A DNA stretch of 64,000 nt from Lepidostoma basale (GCA_022606425.2 JAHDVF020001254.1:124001-188000), one strand, 5' to 3'; shown: positions 1 to 9,920, counted from the stretch's first letter. Numbers and translations are program-made. Notes: generated from the letters alone by a model not told the origin.

Positions 1-140
1 GTTTTTGAATTGTTTCAGGCGGTTATAAACCAAATATCAATTGAGTTAGCATTTTATAAAAATAATCTAATTTGATAGCTGAAACGACTAGATGAAGAAG
101 GGGCATGGGGAAGAGGCATGTAAACAGAGGTGGAAGAAAG

Positions 141-194
141 ATGGCTGAAGAAAAATTTGACTATTCTCGCATAAGCGTGTCGGCTGTTTTATCT
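141..194 (+). CDS. Candidate first coding exon, unknown protein
   Basis: An ATG in a good context (AAG before, G after) opens an 18-codon stretch, MAEEKFDYSRISVSAVLS, that runs directly into GTGAGT, a consensus splice donor, in phase 0. It lies outside any repeat I recognise. No downstream exon can be assigned with confidence. A short ORF beside a donor-like hexamer can arise by chance, so this is only a candidate. Confidence 0.2.
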
Positions 195-634
195 GTGAGT
201 ATGAAAAAGTAATAATCGGATTATAGAGGAAATTGCAAAAAAACAAAAGTTTAAGTTAGTGCTCACGCACGCTGTCCATGTGGGTTGACTTAGATTAATA
301 ACTTTTCAGTGTGCGCTTTATTGACGGGGAAGCAATGAATACAATTAGCATCGCATTAGAAGGGTAGATGGCGAGGTTGCCAGCGACATGTGACGAGGAA
401 CAATCTCTTGTTTATTTATAGCCGCCTCGCCATGGGCATCGCCGCCTGCGCCGCGCCGCGGAAAGAGGTTAAGTATTAAAACAATATCAAAATGACCGAT
501 GTTTCACAGTGCGGCGATAGACAGGAGTGCTACAACATGGTCTCTGATCCAGTGCAAGCGGCTTAACTTAAAAAGATCTAGATTATTCTACACGTTACAA
601 CGATTTTTTAAATCGAATTAACGGTTACGTTAAA
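195..634. other. No gene seen; GC-rich patch at 415-470
   Basis: AT-rich sequence with one CpG-rich patch (about 415-470, rich in GCCGCC and CGCG). The patch could be part of a promoter or untranslated exon near the candidate exon at 141, but no ORF or known repeat is visible. Confidence 0.4.
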
Positions 635-1434
635 AATTAATACGAATGAAAATGATTTTTTTTAGAAATTTTATTATATTTTATGCGAATGACGTGTTTC
701 GCCTGTCTAATGTATTGTGGGGTTAACAAATCATGCAGGACTTTGAGACCACACGAGTGGAGGCAATGGACTCAGACTGCTGTACCAGCATATTACAATA
801 ACGAAATACATTGCATGGACAATCAAAACACCTGACACAATAGATTCTCAGCCTAACGAAGCCGACGACCGAGTGCGAAAAATGATGAATCAGGGCCCGG
901 GTTCATACACAAAGGTTACTAGAGGTTGTCCGGCTGAGTATCGTGTGCAAAGGAAGCAAAACATATAAAAGCTGTACAGCCCACCACTCTACACGCCAGT
1001 CATTGATATGACTTCTAACAGACACGAGTCTACGTTATAAAGGCTATGTCACGAGGGATCTCGGACTCCCTCCCGCTGATCTACCCTTTTACGTCGCGTA
1101 GCTTCGGGTAAGTCTTCGCTTCAACTGAACGACACTACCGCCTAGCGTGACATCGTCATCAACTGCTCGCCGCCCGGACTCCGCCCCGCTGCTATCGACA
1201 CCCTGTGAAGTTACTCTGTCACCCATCCACGCTCCCTTACGAGTACATAATACTATTAATGTATAATTACTTGTGATCGAGAATAAACGTTGAAACTTCC
1301 TACGCCTTTCAACCATCACCACACCCCCAAAGTGGTGACCTCTCCTGACCCCCAAAGTGGTGACCCTTAAGTATTATCAAATGAAATATATGATATTGCC
1401 TTAGGCGGGCGAAATTCTTTTTTTCATTCGTATT
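635..1434. repeat. PAL-P palindromic element interrupted by an LTR-like insertion
   Basis: The left arm (about 637-705) and right arm (1366-1434) are inverted copies that begin with an ATTCGTATT-type end. Each carries the PAL-P core, GCC..TTAGACAGGC-GAAAC in the left arm on the minus strand and a decayed form in the right arm. Other PAL-P copies join the two arms through a short loop containing GCATTATCAAATG. Here about 660 bp with LTR features separates the arms, so a nested insertion is the simplest reading. Confidence 0.55.
708..1365 (+). mobile_element. Probable solo LTR with leader sequence
   Basis: The segment sits between the two arms of a palindromic element. It contains a TATA-like box near 964 (CATATAAAAG), a poly(A) signal AATAAA at 1282-1287, and an 18-bp direct repeat with the core CCCAAAGTGGTGACC at 1323-1340 and 1348-1365. 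Such TGGTGACC sequences are common just after the LTR of insect BEL/Pao and gypsy elements, where the tRNA primer binds. No gag or pol coding sequence is present. The exact LTR ends and TSD are unclear. A minus-strand ORF of 88 codons here is judged a by-product. Confidence 0.4.
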
Positions 1435-1580
1435 AAATATTTAATTATTTAATTGTTCAATAAAAAATAAATAATCCACGTAAATCTTTCTCCTTTCGTT
1501 ACATTGTTTGACAAGTACAGAAAATATGCACCAAATGTAACGAACATAATAATTTATAAAATAATTGAATAATTATCAAA

Positions 1581-1840
1581 AATAATTAAATAAAATGACG
1601 TTATTTTATTTACTATTTCCACTTATTGACTTCATTACGACAGCGACCGGTTTTGCCAGGCTAGCTGGCATTAACATTCCCAGGTCTGTAGTATAGCTTC
1701 GTCTGTCGATGCCAGCTAGCCTGACAAAACCGGTCGCTGTCGAAATTAAGACAACAATTGGAGGTCTTTTATAAAGAGAATATCGTTTTATTTAATTACT
1801 ATTTAAAATAAACTTCCATCAAGAGATTTCAGTAAAAACA
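1581..1840. repeat. PAL-A palindromic element with hammerhead-like core
   Basis: The inverted arms are centred near 1690: GCGACCGG..GCCAGGCTAGCTGGC (about 1642-1672) pairs with its complement at about 1709-1740. The outer arms carry the family's ATAAAACGATG-type end. The right side continues past the arm into the family's one-sided extension (ACTTCCATCAAGAGATTTCAG, about 1811-1832). The sequence is decayed but clearly the same family as 3152-3408 and 9937-10095. Confidence 0.7.
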
Positions 1841-2008
1841 ATAAAATATCGTTAAAATATTTTTTTTAATTTTAGTAATCTAATTTATTATTATTGATTT
1901 TCTACGCAAATATCATTCACAGTTGTTATAATTTGGTCAATGATATGTAAAACTTACCAACACAAAGTTTTTAGGGCATTTTCTGTTATGAATTCTTGCC
2001 TATATTGT

Positions 2009-2154
2009 TTAACGCTTATCGACTTCAAATATACCTCTATCAGGGGCACAATTTGTATACACACCTTCTGTATTCGCCTCTAAGCTATTCCGTACCGAAT
2101 TCACTTTAAACTCCGTATCAGCAATTCCCAAATTATTCCTATTACAAATTAGAA
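2009..2154 (-). CDS. Candidate terminal exon, unknown protein
   Basis: On the minus strand a TTGATTTCTAG acceptor (AG at 2155-2156) opens 2 nt plus 47 sense codons ending in TAA (2009-2011). The predicted peptide starts LICNRNNLGIADTEF and ends CAPDRGIFEVDKR, with two cysteines and normal composition. A canonical AATAAA lies about 120 nt downstream (minus strand, 1884-1889). The entry phase requires one base from an upstream exon. It lies outside recognised repeats and on the same strand as the signal-peptide exons at 41.2 and 44.7 kb, but nothing proves they belong together. The protein family is not recognised. Confidence 0.35.
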
Positions 2155-2159
2155 CTAGA

Positions 2160-2475
2160 AATCAATATTCCTTGAACTAGACATTACTACACAGAAGAAA
2201 TTCGTATCATCTAAAAATAATCTCTGCTCAAAGCCATATCACCTGGTTCACGGTTAAATCCTCAATAATGTCATTTGTTATTAAAAAAGCTTAATTATTT
2301 TTATGACGAAATATAGCACAAAGACCATATAATTCTACATTGCTGTAATTTTTACTATGTTTTTTTGAGAATTAACACTTTCATTGAGAAATATTTAGAA
2401 TAATAGGTAGGAACCTCAAATTATGTCTTATTTAAATATAACTTAACATTTTTGTAATAAATTATTACAATTTTA
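2160..2475. other. No gene or repeat recognised
   Basis: AT-rich sequence upstream, on the minus strand, of the terminal-exon candidate. It would be intron if that exon is real. Confidence 0.4.
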
Positions 2476-2655
2476 CTAATCATCACGCCATCTCTCCGAA
2501 GGGGTAGAGCATTCTTCTCTTTTCACCCCCGCAGGAGACGTGGTGTGATGGTTTGCGAACCTCATCGCCACCAATAGGCATCTCCCGCGCACACTACCAT
2601 CGTTCAACGTCTACAAAATAAATCCAAAATAAATATTATAATATAAAATGTAATG
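2476..2655 (-). mobile_element. SINE-T copy (tail shared with RTE-T LINE)
   Basis: Read on the minus strand this copy has a GGTGGCGATGAGG..GGTTCGCAA body, then a shortened junction to GGAGAGATGGCGTGATG, the RTE-T LINE end. The body matches 18840-19103 and 28601-28746. The upstream AT-rich leader of the 264-bp copy is also present (to about 2655). The tail is down to a single TTAG unit and no clear TSD was found. Confidence 0.7.
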
Positions 2656-2909
2656 TTCTTTTTAATGATGTACGTTTTGTCAGCAGGACGATCCGAACTT
2701 TTGTGTTTATTTATTTTATATTCCACTTATCCCCCCTTCCTTTAAATAGATGTAATAAGGCACTTAAAAAACAACACAAGCAAGAACTTTAAAATATTAT
2801 TTAAGAAATTATTCAAATTGTCATTGAAATAAATGAAAAATTTAGTACAACACCAGTCAAAATTATTTTATATAAACGAAAAAACTTATTTATATAAGTT
2901 TTTTATTAA

Positions 2910-3043
2910 CCATTTGATTGTTGCCGCACTACGAGTATATAATAGTTAATAACGTTTGTACTGTTTTGATGTTAAGATTATTCTTAACATCAAAACAGTA
3001 CAAACGTTATTTACTTTTATATAGTGCGGCAACAATCAAATGG
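2910..3043. repeat. 134-bp near-perfect hairpin (fold-back MITE)
   Basis: CCATTTGATTGTTGCCGC at 2910-2927 pairs with its complement at 3026-3043. Pairing continues to a 6-nt loop (ATTATT, 2977-2982) flanked by GTTAAG and CTTAAC. Both arms share AACGTTTGTACTGTTTTGATG. GTTGCCGCACTA at the end resembles sequence near some PAL-P copies (AATGTAGCAACAATCAAA at about 21846), so it may be a PAL-P derivative. The overlapping 60-codon ORF is only palindrome sequence. Confidence 0.75.
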
Positions 3044-3139
3044 ACCAAAATAATTCACTTATACACAAAATATCTCAAAATTTACGGAAGAACCACATGA
3101 ACCAAACCAAATTATCGAAATCAGAACCATTTTCTTGGC

Positions 3140-3420
3140 ATTTATTTTTGTGATAATCAAATGATTTTACTGAAATCTCTAGATGAAAGTTCATTTTAAA
3201 TAATAATTAAATAAAACGATGTTTTTTAACTACTTCCACTTTGGACTTTATTTAGACAGCGACCGGTTTCACCAGGCTCGCTGGCATCGACAGACAGGTC
3301 ACCAGTCTGCACCAGTCTGTCGATGCCAGCGAGCCTGGCGAAACCGGTCGCTGTCTAAATAAAGACAAAAGTGGAAGTAGTTAAAAAACATCGTTTTATT
3401 TAATTATTATTTATTTTTGT
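3140..3420. repeat. PAL-A palindromic element, nearly intact, with TSD
   Basis: The arms run from about 3202 to 3408. The right arm holds the core: CTGTCGA (3317-3323), T, stem GCCAG/CTGGC (3325-3329 with 3335-3339), GAAA (3340-3343), C, CG, GTC (3347-3349). The left arm holds the inverted copy, with GGTGAAAC in place of GGCGAAAC. ATTTATTTTTGT occurs at 3140-3151 and 3409-3420 and is the likely 11-12-bp TSD. Between the left TSD and the palindrome lies a ~50-bp extension (3152-3201). The same extension, inverted, ends the copy at 9937-10095. The heptamer differs from the hammerhead consensus CTGANGA at one position. Confidence 0.75.
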
Positions 3421-3690
3421 ATATTATATATACCTGTACTTGGTGAAGATTAACAAAAACAAGGTACGCGTACGGAGCACTTAACTAGATTTAGATAGTG
3501 CGTGGCTAACGCGTACTCGATTAAAATACAAAACGTGCATAATTAATTTATTTCATTTATACATATTTTTTAAACTTTCAGTTTGAGGATGAAATCGAAA
3601 TTGTATCTATAAATGAAAACAAATCGCCTCGTTAAAATAAATTATTGTATTGTATCATTTTGTTGAATGGCTCTTTACATCATTACAACG
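3421..3690. other. No gene or repeat recognised
   Basis: AT-rich sequence; only very short ORFs. Confidence 0.4.
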
Positions 3691-3694
3691 CGAG

Positions 3695-3790
3695 CAAAAC
3701 CTTTGTAAAGGGTATAGCTATCTTATTGATTCTCTTTATTTGAGAATCACACTGCCATCGTCGGGAATCGAACCAGGGAGGGAATAATAA
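3695..3790 (-). mobile_element. tRNA-derived SINE head fragment
   Basis: On the minus strand there is a perfect B-box, GGTTCGATTCC (plus positions 3764-3774), followed by a short AT-rich tail. No convincing A-box remains, so it is a 5'-truncated or decayed SINE, not a tRNA gene. Confidence 0.4.
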
Positions 3791-4190
3791 TATTTGAAAT
3801 GTGTTATAATTGTCATTTTTAGTAAGAAAAAAAAACCTTCAGACTAATTACTATAATCTAAAAAATATACTATATCTCTTGGACAGTGACGAAGACATTA
3901 ATTGATGATTTAATGTATGTATACTCGTATACGTACGTTGTACTTAGACGAGGGAAAACAGGCGTTTCCTGAAACACGCCGAGCCCTTTTCAATCACCCC
4001 TCTCACTCTCCCCATCCGCTACTCTCCCTTTTCTCATCGCCTTCAAAAGCAGTACGCGCCTAAGGATGTGGCACCAAAACATAATTACATAAAAATTCAT
4101 TTCACATATTCTCGTATTTTGTTTTTCTTTCTTTTAATAATAGGACCATATTTGACAGTCACGACCTCAAAATAGTTACCAAGGTTGCAA
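3790..4190. other. No gene recognised
   Basis: Mostly AT-rich. A CT-rich stretch lies at about 3980-4040. Nothing assignable. Confidence 0.4.
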
Positions 4191-4194
4191 TATA

Positions 4195-4475
4195 TTATTC
4201 TTCTTCTTATTCTTACTCAGTCTATTCCCATTCACTCCTGGACAAAGGCCTCCTCCATTCGCTTGCATGTCACTCTGTCCTCTGCAGACTGCATCCAGGT
4301 TATTCTGACGTGCCTGTTCAGATCGTTCTTCCACCGTAGCGCGGTCGCCCTGCACTTCTCTTTGCCGTCCACGGTCTCCAAGTCAGCAGTCTTCTTGTCT
4401 ACTTTTCATCTGAGCTTCTGGCTACGTGACTTGCCCATTGCCATTTTAGAGTCGCCACCGGAGTCATTTGCAACG
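4195..4475 (-). mobile_element. RTE-2 LINE 3' end (HmRTE-like)
   Basis: The minus-strand translation gives the C-terminus of an RTE-clade polyprotein (LKWQWA-like start, then WRPWTA, GRPQLRW-like and EWE end), closing with the AAGAAGAAGAAT tail next to the stop codon. It matches the better copy at 15283-15830. It is 5'-truncated and carries stops. RTE elements typically have almost no 3' UTR, as seen here. Confidence 0.8.
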
Positions 4476-4480
4476 CAACG

Positions 4481-4617
4481 AATTAAATCGCTTTAACTTG
4501 CGCGAAAATTCAAAATATTATTTTATTCGTAGACGGCTCAAATGCGCAAAAAACATCGTTGTATTATAATTTTTTGAGGCGAGCCTGGCTTTTCGGCTTG
4601 TATGGAAGTACCGCCAC
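4481..4617. other. No gene recognised; short PAL-A-like scrap
   Basis: AAAACATCGTTGTATTATAATT and GCGAGCCTGGC (about 4550-4590) resemble fragments of PAL-A. Otherwise there is nothing. Confidence 0.3.
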
Positions 4618-4690
4618 TGATTCATACATCATGTCATGCACACACGTCGATTTCTCCGACTCCTCGCGTGAAACTAACATTTAGAATTTT
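4618..4690 (-). mobile_element. RTE-T LINE fragment
   Basis: The plus strand carries TTCATACATCATGTCATGCA and CGTCGATTTCTCCGACTCC, the complement of the conserved RTE-T region encoding RSQRNRRACMTRCMN. Both ends are missing. Confidence 0.65.
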
Positions 4691-5580
4691 ATGATTTGAT
4701 CTGCCAGGTTTTCCCCTGTGGTTCCATATTTTTAAAGCCATTCGAATATTTAAGGTGTACTTTATTTATTCATTATTTTAAAAAGGTCACAAAATATTAT
4801 GAAAATGATTATTTTAACTTTGCGTCTTCTTGCTAAACATCACAAATATATTATATTTTTTTACAACCGTTTTATTATTCTATCTATTGGACATGTTTTA
4901 CTTTCATTATAGATTATTAAATAAACAAAATTCCATTATCAGTTTTGTTTTTGTTTTGTCATATCGATTCCACAGTATATAACAAAAAAATATCTGATAA
5001 AAGTAGCAAAAAAAAAATGTAATGCAGGTACCTACTTAAGATAGTTTTCGATACTCTCAATCGACGCTACACCGCCCTAGCAAGAAATGGCAAAGCGCGT
5101 ATCGCGTATCGTAAAGAAACGAACATACACGATACGATTCGCCTTCGTGCTAGAGTAAACTTATCAAAAAATATCTCGATCACATGCGAAGCGTGAATAC
5201 CGTATGTGGAATTCACAAAGCCCTTGCAAGTTTCGCGTAATCCTGTATTGCCGCGTCAGCGAATCGTGTTTTGAGTGCAAAGATAAGAATGAACGCCAAC
5301 TGGGTAGAGAAATAAAAGCTGGCAACGGAACTCATCAAAAAGTGATGAAAGTTAATTTCATTCTTGCATTTTTGGAAGTATCATTTCGCCCATAGGCGCC
5401 CCGGCGGCCCGCTCAGGCTTCAGCGTTATAGTACTTGGGGGAATAGGAACCGCGATGTTTCTTCATCATCTTCTTCTTCTTCTCCTTCAACGTGTTTTAG
5501 ATTTAAGTACAGAAGACAGATTTAAATACTTTTGTGTTCCTTATACTCATACTCACGGGTCATGAGCATTATTATTATTA
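4691..5580. other. No gene supported
   Basis: AT-rich sequence with a higher-complexity part at 5040-5460, including a short GC-rich run at 5393-5420 and a CTT microsatellite near 5465-5490. A 63-codon plus-strand ORF (5204-5395) has no recognisable domain, splice sites or homolog that I know, so it is not called. Confidence 0.35.
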
Positions 5581-5593
5581 TTATCATTATTAT

Positions 5594-5818
5594 ATTATCA
5601 GAAATAGAGGAAGACCGAGGAAAACGTGGCACGATCAAATAAATCAAATATTGAATGTCGGCCATGTGAGGAGTCAGAGAAATCGACGCGCGTGCATGAC
5701 ACGATGTATGAATGTTGAGGAAGCGAGAGAAATATGTCAGGAAAGAAAAGTGTTGCAGTCCATTCTTTCTGCCTACCCCTTCGGGGAGACGGCGTGATGG
5801 TTAGTTAGTTAGTTAGTT
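5594..5818 (+). mobile_element. RTE-T LINE, 3' 225 bp, with TSD
   Basis: Encodes the C-terminal 66 residues of the RTE-T protein (from RNRGRPRKTWHDQINQ to SAYPFGETA), a TGA stop, then TGG and (TTAG)n. TATCATTATTAT at 5582-5593 and 5819-5830 is a 12-bp TSD, so the copy is a strongly 5'-truncated insertion. The frame is open across the fragment, suggesting a fairly recent insertion. Confidence 0.88.
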
Positions 5819-5892
5819 TATCATTATTATTAGACTTAAAGAGTCTGTAATTACAGGATTCACCTCGAATTTTTAAAATATATATATTTTTA

Positions 5893-5937
5893 AATAGTCT
5901 ATTGTTTTGGCTGAAACACATGACATTTCAACATTAT
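5893..5937. repeat. PAL-B extension fragment
   Basis: AGTCTATTGTTTTGGCTGAAACA followed by CATTTCAACATTATT matches the one-sided extension found at PAL-B copies near 10895, 41335, 42620 and 48960. It is interrupted here by the RTE-3 insertion that starts at once after it. Confidence 0.55.
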
Positions 5938-6495
5938 TATTCTTCTTCAAGGGCCCTGTCGGGTCCCTCCAACGTTGGCGATCACCTCGGCGAACCTGTC
6001 CCTGTCCTGCGCAGCTCGGAACAGCTCCTCAACACTTCGGATGCCAGTTTCGCAGCCAGGACATTTGTCTCCTTCCGGGCCCTCGGCGTCCCTCAATTTT
6101 TCCCTCCAATATCAGTTGGAGAAGGTGGTACTTTTCCCAGTACTTTTTTCAGTATATGACCCAGATATGAGATCTTTCGAACTTTGATAGTTGATAACAA
6201 TTCCCTGTCAACTCTAGCTCGCCTCAGAACTTCGGTATTGGTAACATGTCTGTCCAGGGAACTCTGAGCATTCGGCGATGGAGCCACATTTCAAATGCTT
6301 CCAGTCTGTTCGTTGAGTTTCAGGGTCCAAGTTTCACACCCGTACAATAAAACAGACCACACATAGCATTTGATCATTCTCTGGCGGAGTTTCAAGTTTA
6401 CGTTATCATTGCAGAAGAATGATTTAATTTCATTAAACGTAGCTCTTGCTGCCTCAATTCTGCATTTTATCTCTACATCTGGGTCAAGAGATTGC
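5938..6495 (-). mobile_element. RTE-3 LINE 3' portion
   Basis: The minus strand encodes a decayed RTE C-terminal domain: VWSVLLYGCETWTLK-like start, RARVDRELLSTIKVRKISYL at about 6180-6230, GHIL, GRIE and a GDLGS end, closing with a GAAGAAGAAT tail at 5938-5946. It is the same family as 59370-59830 (best copy), 20970-21235 and 40840-41035. Frameshifts and stops interrupt it. Three overlapping plus-strand ORFs are shadows. Confidence 0.75.
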
Positions 6496-6497
6496 GT

Positions 6498-6950
6498 TAT
6501 TAACTGTTAAAATTCGTAACACTGTTATTTTTTTTTTTTTTTCAAAAGACTAATACCAAGGATTTTAATCAATGATATTAGAATTTATTTTACAATCTTC
6601 AATGTGAGCAGAAAAAAGCTCATTATTATGAAGAAGGAATCTTGTCGTGTCCAGGCTTGAACCCATGTCCCCTGGATCAGGAGCCAAGCGTTCTATCCCC
6701 TAGACCACCACCCGATCACAATTTGAATTATTCATTTTTTGACTGCCGCGACAGCTGTTTTGCCAGCCGATATTTCCATCATCAGGCGTTACAAACAACT
6801 GTAGATTAAAAATTGAAATTAAAAATGAAAATTTGTTTGTTACAACCAGATCGGTTGGCGAAACAGCTGTCGTGATACTCAAAAAGTTTATAATTAAAAT
6901 GATCTTATCATCACAGTGTTATAATTTGTAACAGTTAAAAATGTTTTAGC
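6498..6950. repeat. PAL-B palindromic element carrying a SINE insertion
   Basis: AACTGTTAAAATTCGTAACA (about 6501-6520) pairs with TGTAACAGTT (about 6926-6936). The inner arms carry the core on both sides: on the minus strand CCTGATGATGG..GGCAAAACAGCTGTC (about 6748-6788), and on the plus strand GGTTGGCGAAACAGCTGTC (about 6853-6873). A tRNA-type SINE (6528-6716) interrupts the left arm. Confidence 0.7.
6528..6716 (-). mobile_element. tRNA-derived SINE with poly(A) tail
   Basis: On the minus strand there is an A-box TGGTCTAGGGG (6697-6707) and a B-box GGTTCAAGCC (6654-6663) 33 nt apart, the spacing of a tRNA promoter, in a tRNA-like head. A non-tRNA body and a run of 15 A (6528-6542) follow. 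It lies inside PAL-B. It is not a functional tRNA because the 3' acceptor half is missing. Confidence 0.7.
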
Positions 6951-7079
6951 CACTTTGAAAAAAAAATATCCTTACATAAATTATCACAGTGCCAATACTT
7001 ATTCGTGAAAGTTAAACTAATAGCTTTCAAAATGGAGATATACGTTTGGATGCATTAAAAAAAAAAAGATGAATATAGA

Positions 7080-7315
7080 ACAGGTTAACGATACAAATGG
7101 AACAAGATATAGAGGAAGAACGAGGAAAACATGGTACTATCAATTAAATTAAAGATTAACTGCCAGGTACGCGAGGAATCGGAAAATTCAACGTGCATGA
7201 CACTCTCTATGAATGTTTAGGAATCAAGGGAAGAATATCAGGAAATAATTTTGTGGTTGTCTTTTTTTACTGCCTACCCCTTTGACGAGACAACGTAATG
7301 GTTAATGTACGTTAG
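7080..7315 (+). mobile_element. RTE-T LINE, decayed 3' end
   Basis: It follows the RTE-T 3' end from the VNGTRxRGRxRKTW region to TGCCTACCCCTT and the terminal GACAACGTAATGG, with about 20 percent differences and several indels. The TTAG tail has decayed. It is an older copy than 5594-5818. Confidence 0.7.
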
Positions 7316-7560
7316 GTTGGTGGAATAAATATTTTAAAAATACTTATATATCAATATTTTTCTAAGCGCTTGTCGTTTCACAAAAGACTCTTTACCTGTT
7401 AAAGTTGCAGTTACTTTTAGGTTAAATAAGAAAAAAAAATGCGCAGAAAATAGTATAATATATACTGAAATAATCAATGAGAAAATAATCTTAGCAGATG
7501 AATTAATCCTCAATAAAATGTTGAATCGATAGAGATAAATTATTTTAAAGTAGTGTACAA
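7316..7560. other. No gene or repeat recognised
   Basis: AT-rich spacer. Confidence 0.4.
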
Positions 7561-7569
7561 GCAGCTTAA

Positions 7570-7788
7570 ATGAAACAAATAATCGAGGAACGCCGTGGAA
7601 AACTATTACTCATACCAAAACCAAAGACGGCCATGTTCCAGGTCGGAAAATACAACGAGCGTACATGTAACTTTTATATTGTACAAGTTTCCATAACATT
7701 GCCGCATATTATCAAGAATCCTGAAAAGATTTATATCGGCGATATGGCTGAACTAGTTATTCGACATGTAGACTTGCTACGAGTATGA
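7570..7788 (+). CDS. Unidentified 72-codon ORF
   Basis: ATG to TGA; peptide begins MKQIIEERRGKLLLIPKPK and includes MAELVIRHVDLLRV. It has a more protein-like composition than its surroundings and is not part of a repeat I recognise. There is no signal peptide, no membrane segment and no clear splice sites. It may be a fragment of a retroelement or chance. I do not recognise it. Confidence 0.2.
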   Translation: MKQIIEERRGKLLLIPKPKTAMFQVGKYNERTCNFYIVQVSITLPHIIKNPEKIYIGDMAELVIRHVDLLRV

Positions 7789-7984
7789 AAAAATATCAAC
7801 AACGTGTCACCGTGCTAGATACTAGGTCAGTGAATCCTTGGTTAAAAATAAGCTGTTAAATAACAGCTTTTAACCCCCCTTGTGCGACTGGCTTCATTTG
7901 CAGCAAAATAAATTGACCTAGAACCGCGGCTGGCTACATTTGCAACTGAGATAGATAAACTCAGTTAATAATAATATTGCACAC

Positions 7985-8505
7985 AATTTGGTAGAAATAA
8001 ACATATATATTATACTACTGTGTTATAGTATGAAAGAGCTAATAGGGGGGGTTGTAGGCTCCAAAATGAGCGGAGTGTCAGTAAGCTGTCTCTTGTATGT
8101 GGATGACGCTGTTCTACTTGCAGACAACGAGCATGAACTACAAGTCCTGGTGAATTGTATGTATGAGGTATGCATGTGAAATGATCTGATGATGAATGTT
8201 AAAAAGTCCTAGGTAATGATTTTTGGAAAAGAAGAAATCGTGACAGTCTACCACATTAGTGTAAATGGTGAAAATTTGTAGATGGGCAAATTTTAAAAGA
8301 GATGGGCGAGAGAGAGGGGTATTGAAAGAAGGGTTGGGGCAGGCAACAAAGTGAATGGTGCACTTAAAGTTGACATCGCAAACAAAAACCTATCCAAAAA
8401 AGCTAGCGAAGCGAGAGAAATATGTCAGGAAAGAAAAGTGTAGCAGTCCATTATGTCTGCCTACCCCTTCGGAGAGACGACGTGATGTTTAGTTAGTTAG
8501 TTATT
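7985..8505 (+). mobile_element. RTE-T LINE with ~480-bp internal deletion
   Basis: It begins in the RT domain (YSMKELIGGVVGSKM, then SCLLYVDDAVLLADNEHEL at about 8083-8140, where YADD has become YVDD). It continues to AAACCTATCCAAAAAAGCTAG (8383-8403) and then jumps to CGAAGCGAGAGAAATATG in the last 90 bp of the element, ending with GACGTGATG and a short TTAG tail. Compared with 12997-14104 the stretch between these two points is missing. Stops and frameshifts make it dead. Confidence 0.8.
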
Positions 8506-8649
8506 ATATTATTATACAAAAACTTTTATAAGATACTTCACATTTGAGTCTACCGCAATCTGAAATAAAAATTGGACTGCAAATGTAGCTAGCCTCACTA
8601 TAGAGGTTAAAAAAATAGTATTATACTAAAACAATCAAATTTTCATATC

Positions 8650-9500
8650 GAAAAGAAGAAAGGGAAAAATGGGCATCGAATCAGTAGAACCAAAACGAAG
8701 TATATGATTTGCGGTTTCTCGCGAGCCAGGACACGACCAGCGTACGTGTACATTCACCTTAAATCCATCCCATTAAAAAAGGTGGACCACTTTATTTATC
8801 TCAGCTCTGTTATGAGCTTAAATGGCGTGCCCTTTCAGGAGTGCAAATAAAAGGAAAGTTGTACCAAACCACCGTAAGACCTGAAAAGACGCAAAGAAAA
8901 ACAGGGGTTACACGTAGCAGAAATGAAGATGCTGAGGTGGGCCTCTGGGGTTGCAAAGCGGGTTGAAGCTAAAAACGAGCACATAAGAGGTAGCCTAAAA
9001 GTTGCTCCCATAGCATAAAAGGCTAGGGAACGTCGTCTGCGATGGTACGGCCATGTGAGCAGGAGGGACGATAAATACATCGTCTACAAAACCCTGCAAA
9101 TGAAAAATGGAAGTAGGGGACCAGGTCAGCCTCCTGCAACGTGGATGTTCATAATTGACAGCGACAGCACAGATTGTTTTACCTACCGGCCGCCAAAACC
9201 AATCTGCCTCTGGTGACACCGGTGGGAAGAGCAATTAGTCTGCTGAACACGGTTTTCTCGGAGATCGACGTCTTTCATGTTAGTCAAAGTACGTTCAGGG
9301 GACAAATACTCTTGACTTTGGAAAGTATCTTGTCATCTCAATAGATGCCTTAAACATTTATGCTGTTTGTAATGTCTTTTGAGTAAATAAACTGTTGATA
9401 AATAAATTTGATTTGATTTGATTGATAATTAGGAACGATCTGAGCCACTGGAACTGGACAGATGACCCAGGATCGAAAAATAGCCAGGCGAAAGAAAAAG
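8650..9500 (+). mobile_element. RTE-4 LINE copy, split by a CR1-type insertion
   Basis: Translation in shifting frames gives an RTE-type C-terminus: TKTKYM, VDHFIYLSSVM, then ARERRLRWYGHVSRRDDKYIVYK, GQPPATW and, after the insertion at 9157-9424, the end (WNWTDDPGSKN, then a KEKEK tail). The parallel copy at 58030-58500 is colinear without the insertion. There is an internal deletion at about 8838 (VPFQE joined to CK). Confidence 0.75.
9157..9424 (+). mobile_element. CR1-type LINE 3' end, (GATTT)n tail, with TSD
   Basis: 268 bp ending AATTTGATTTGATTTGATTG, a tail typical of CR1 (Zenon-like) elements in Lepidoptera. ATAATT occurs at 9151-9156 and 9425-9430. Removing the insert restores the RTE-4 sequence seen at 58360-58380, which proves the junctions. 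Only the 3' UTR is present. Confidence 0.75.
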
Positions 9501-9504
9501 AAAA

Positions 9505-9920
9505 ACGTTCACATCAAAAAGTTGAAGGTCTCATAGTTTGGTATACTAGTATACACATATTATAAGTTATGCTTCTTTACAATTGGCATCCAAAAATATT
9601 TCCTCAATTATAAAATTACAGTGTAAACTTGAATGGCAAATAACGAATCCCCCTAAGTGAAAAATAAATTGACTTTTGAATCAAGAAGAGAGCGGTATCA
9701 GTTCCTATATTTTAAAGTAAATAATATACTGAATGGGCCGGTGCAACGAGAGTTTGACTCGTACTCTCCAGGGAATCCGTAGATTCTGCGGTATTGATGA
9801 AGTAACCGTGATTGGATTAATTGACGGACAATCTGCCGATCGTTTTACTACATGTGATATAATGAAAATACCCTGAAAACGCTTTGAAAATATTTTTTCA
9901 AATATATTTGTTTTTTCCTG
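9505..9920. other. No gene recognised
   Basis: AT-rich sequence with no domain-like ORF or repeat that I can place. Confidence 0.4.

Noticed and set aside
1089..1355. 88-codon minus-strand ORF
   Set aside because: It lies in the LTR-like segment and overlaps the poly(A) signal and the TGGTGACC direct repeat; composition follows the repeat.
6654..6707. Functional tRNA genes at the A-box/B-box pairs
   Set aside because: Heads lack complete acceptor stems and are followed by non-tRNA bodies or poly(A); SINE or pseudo-tRNA is a better reading here and at 18.3, 37.2 and 52.9 kb.
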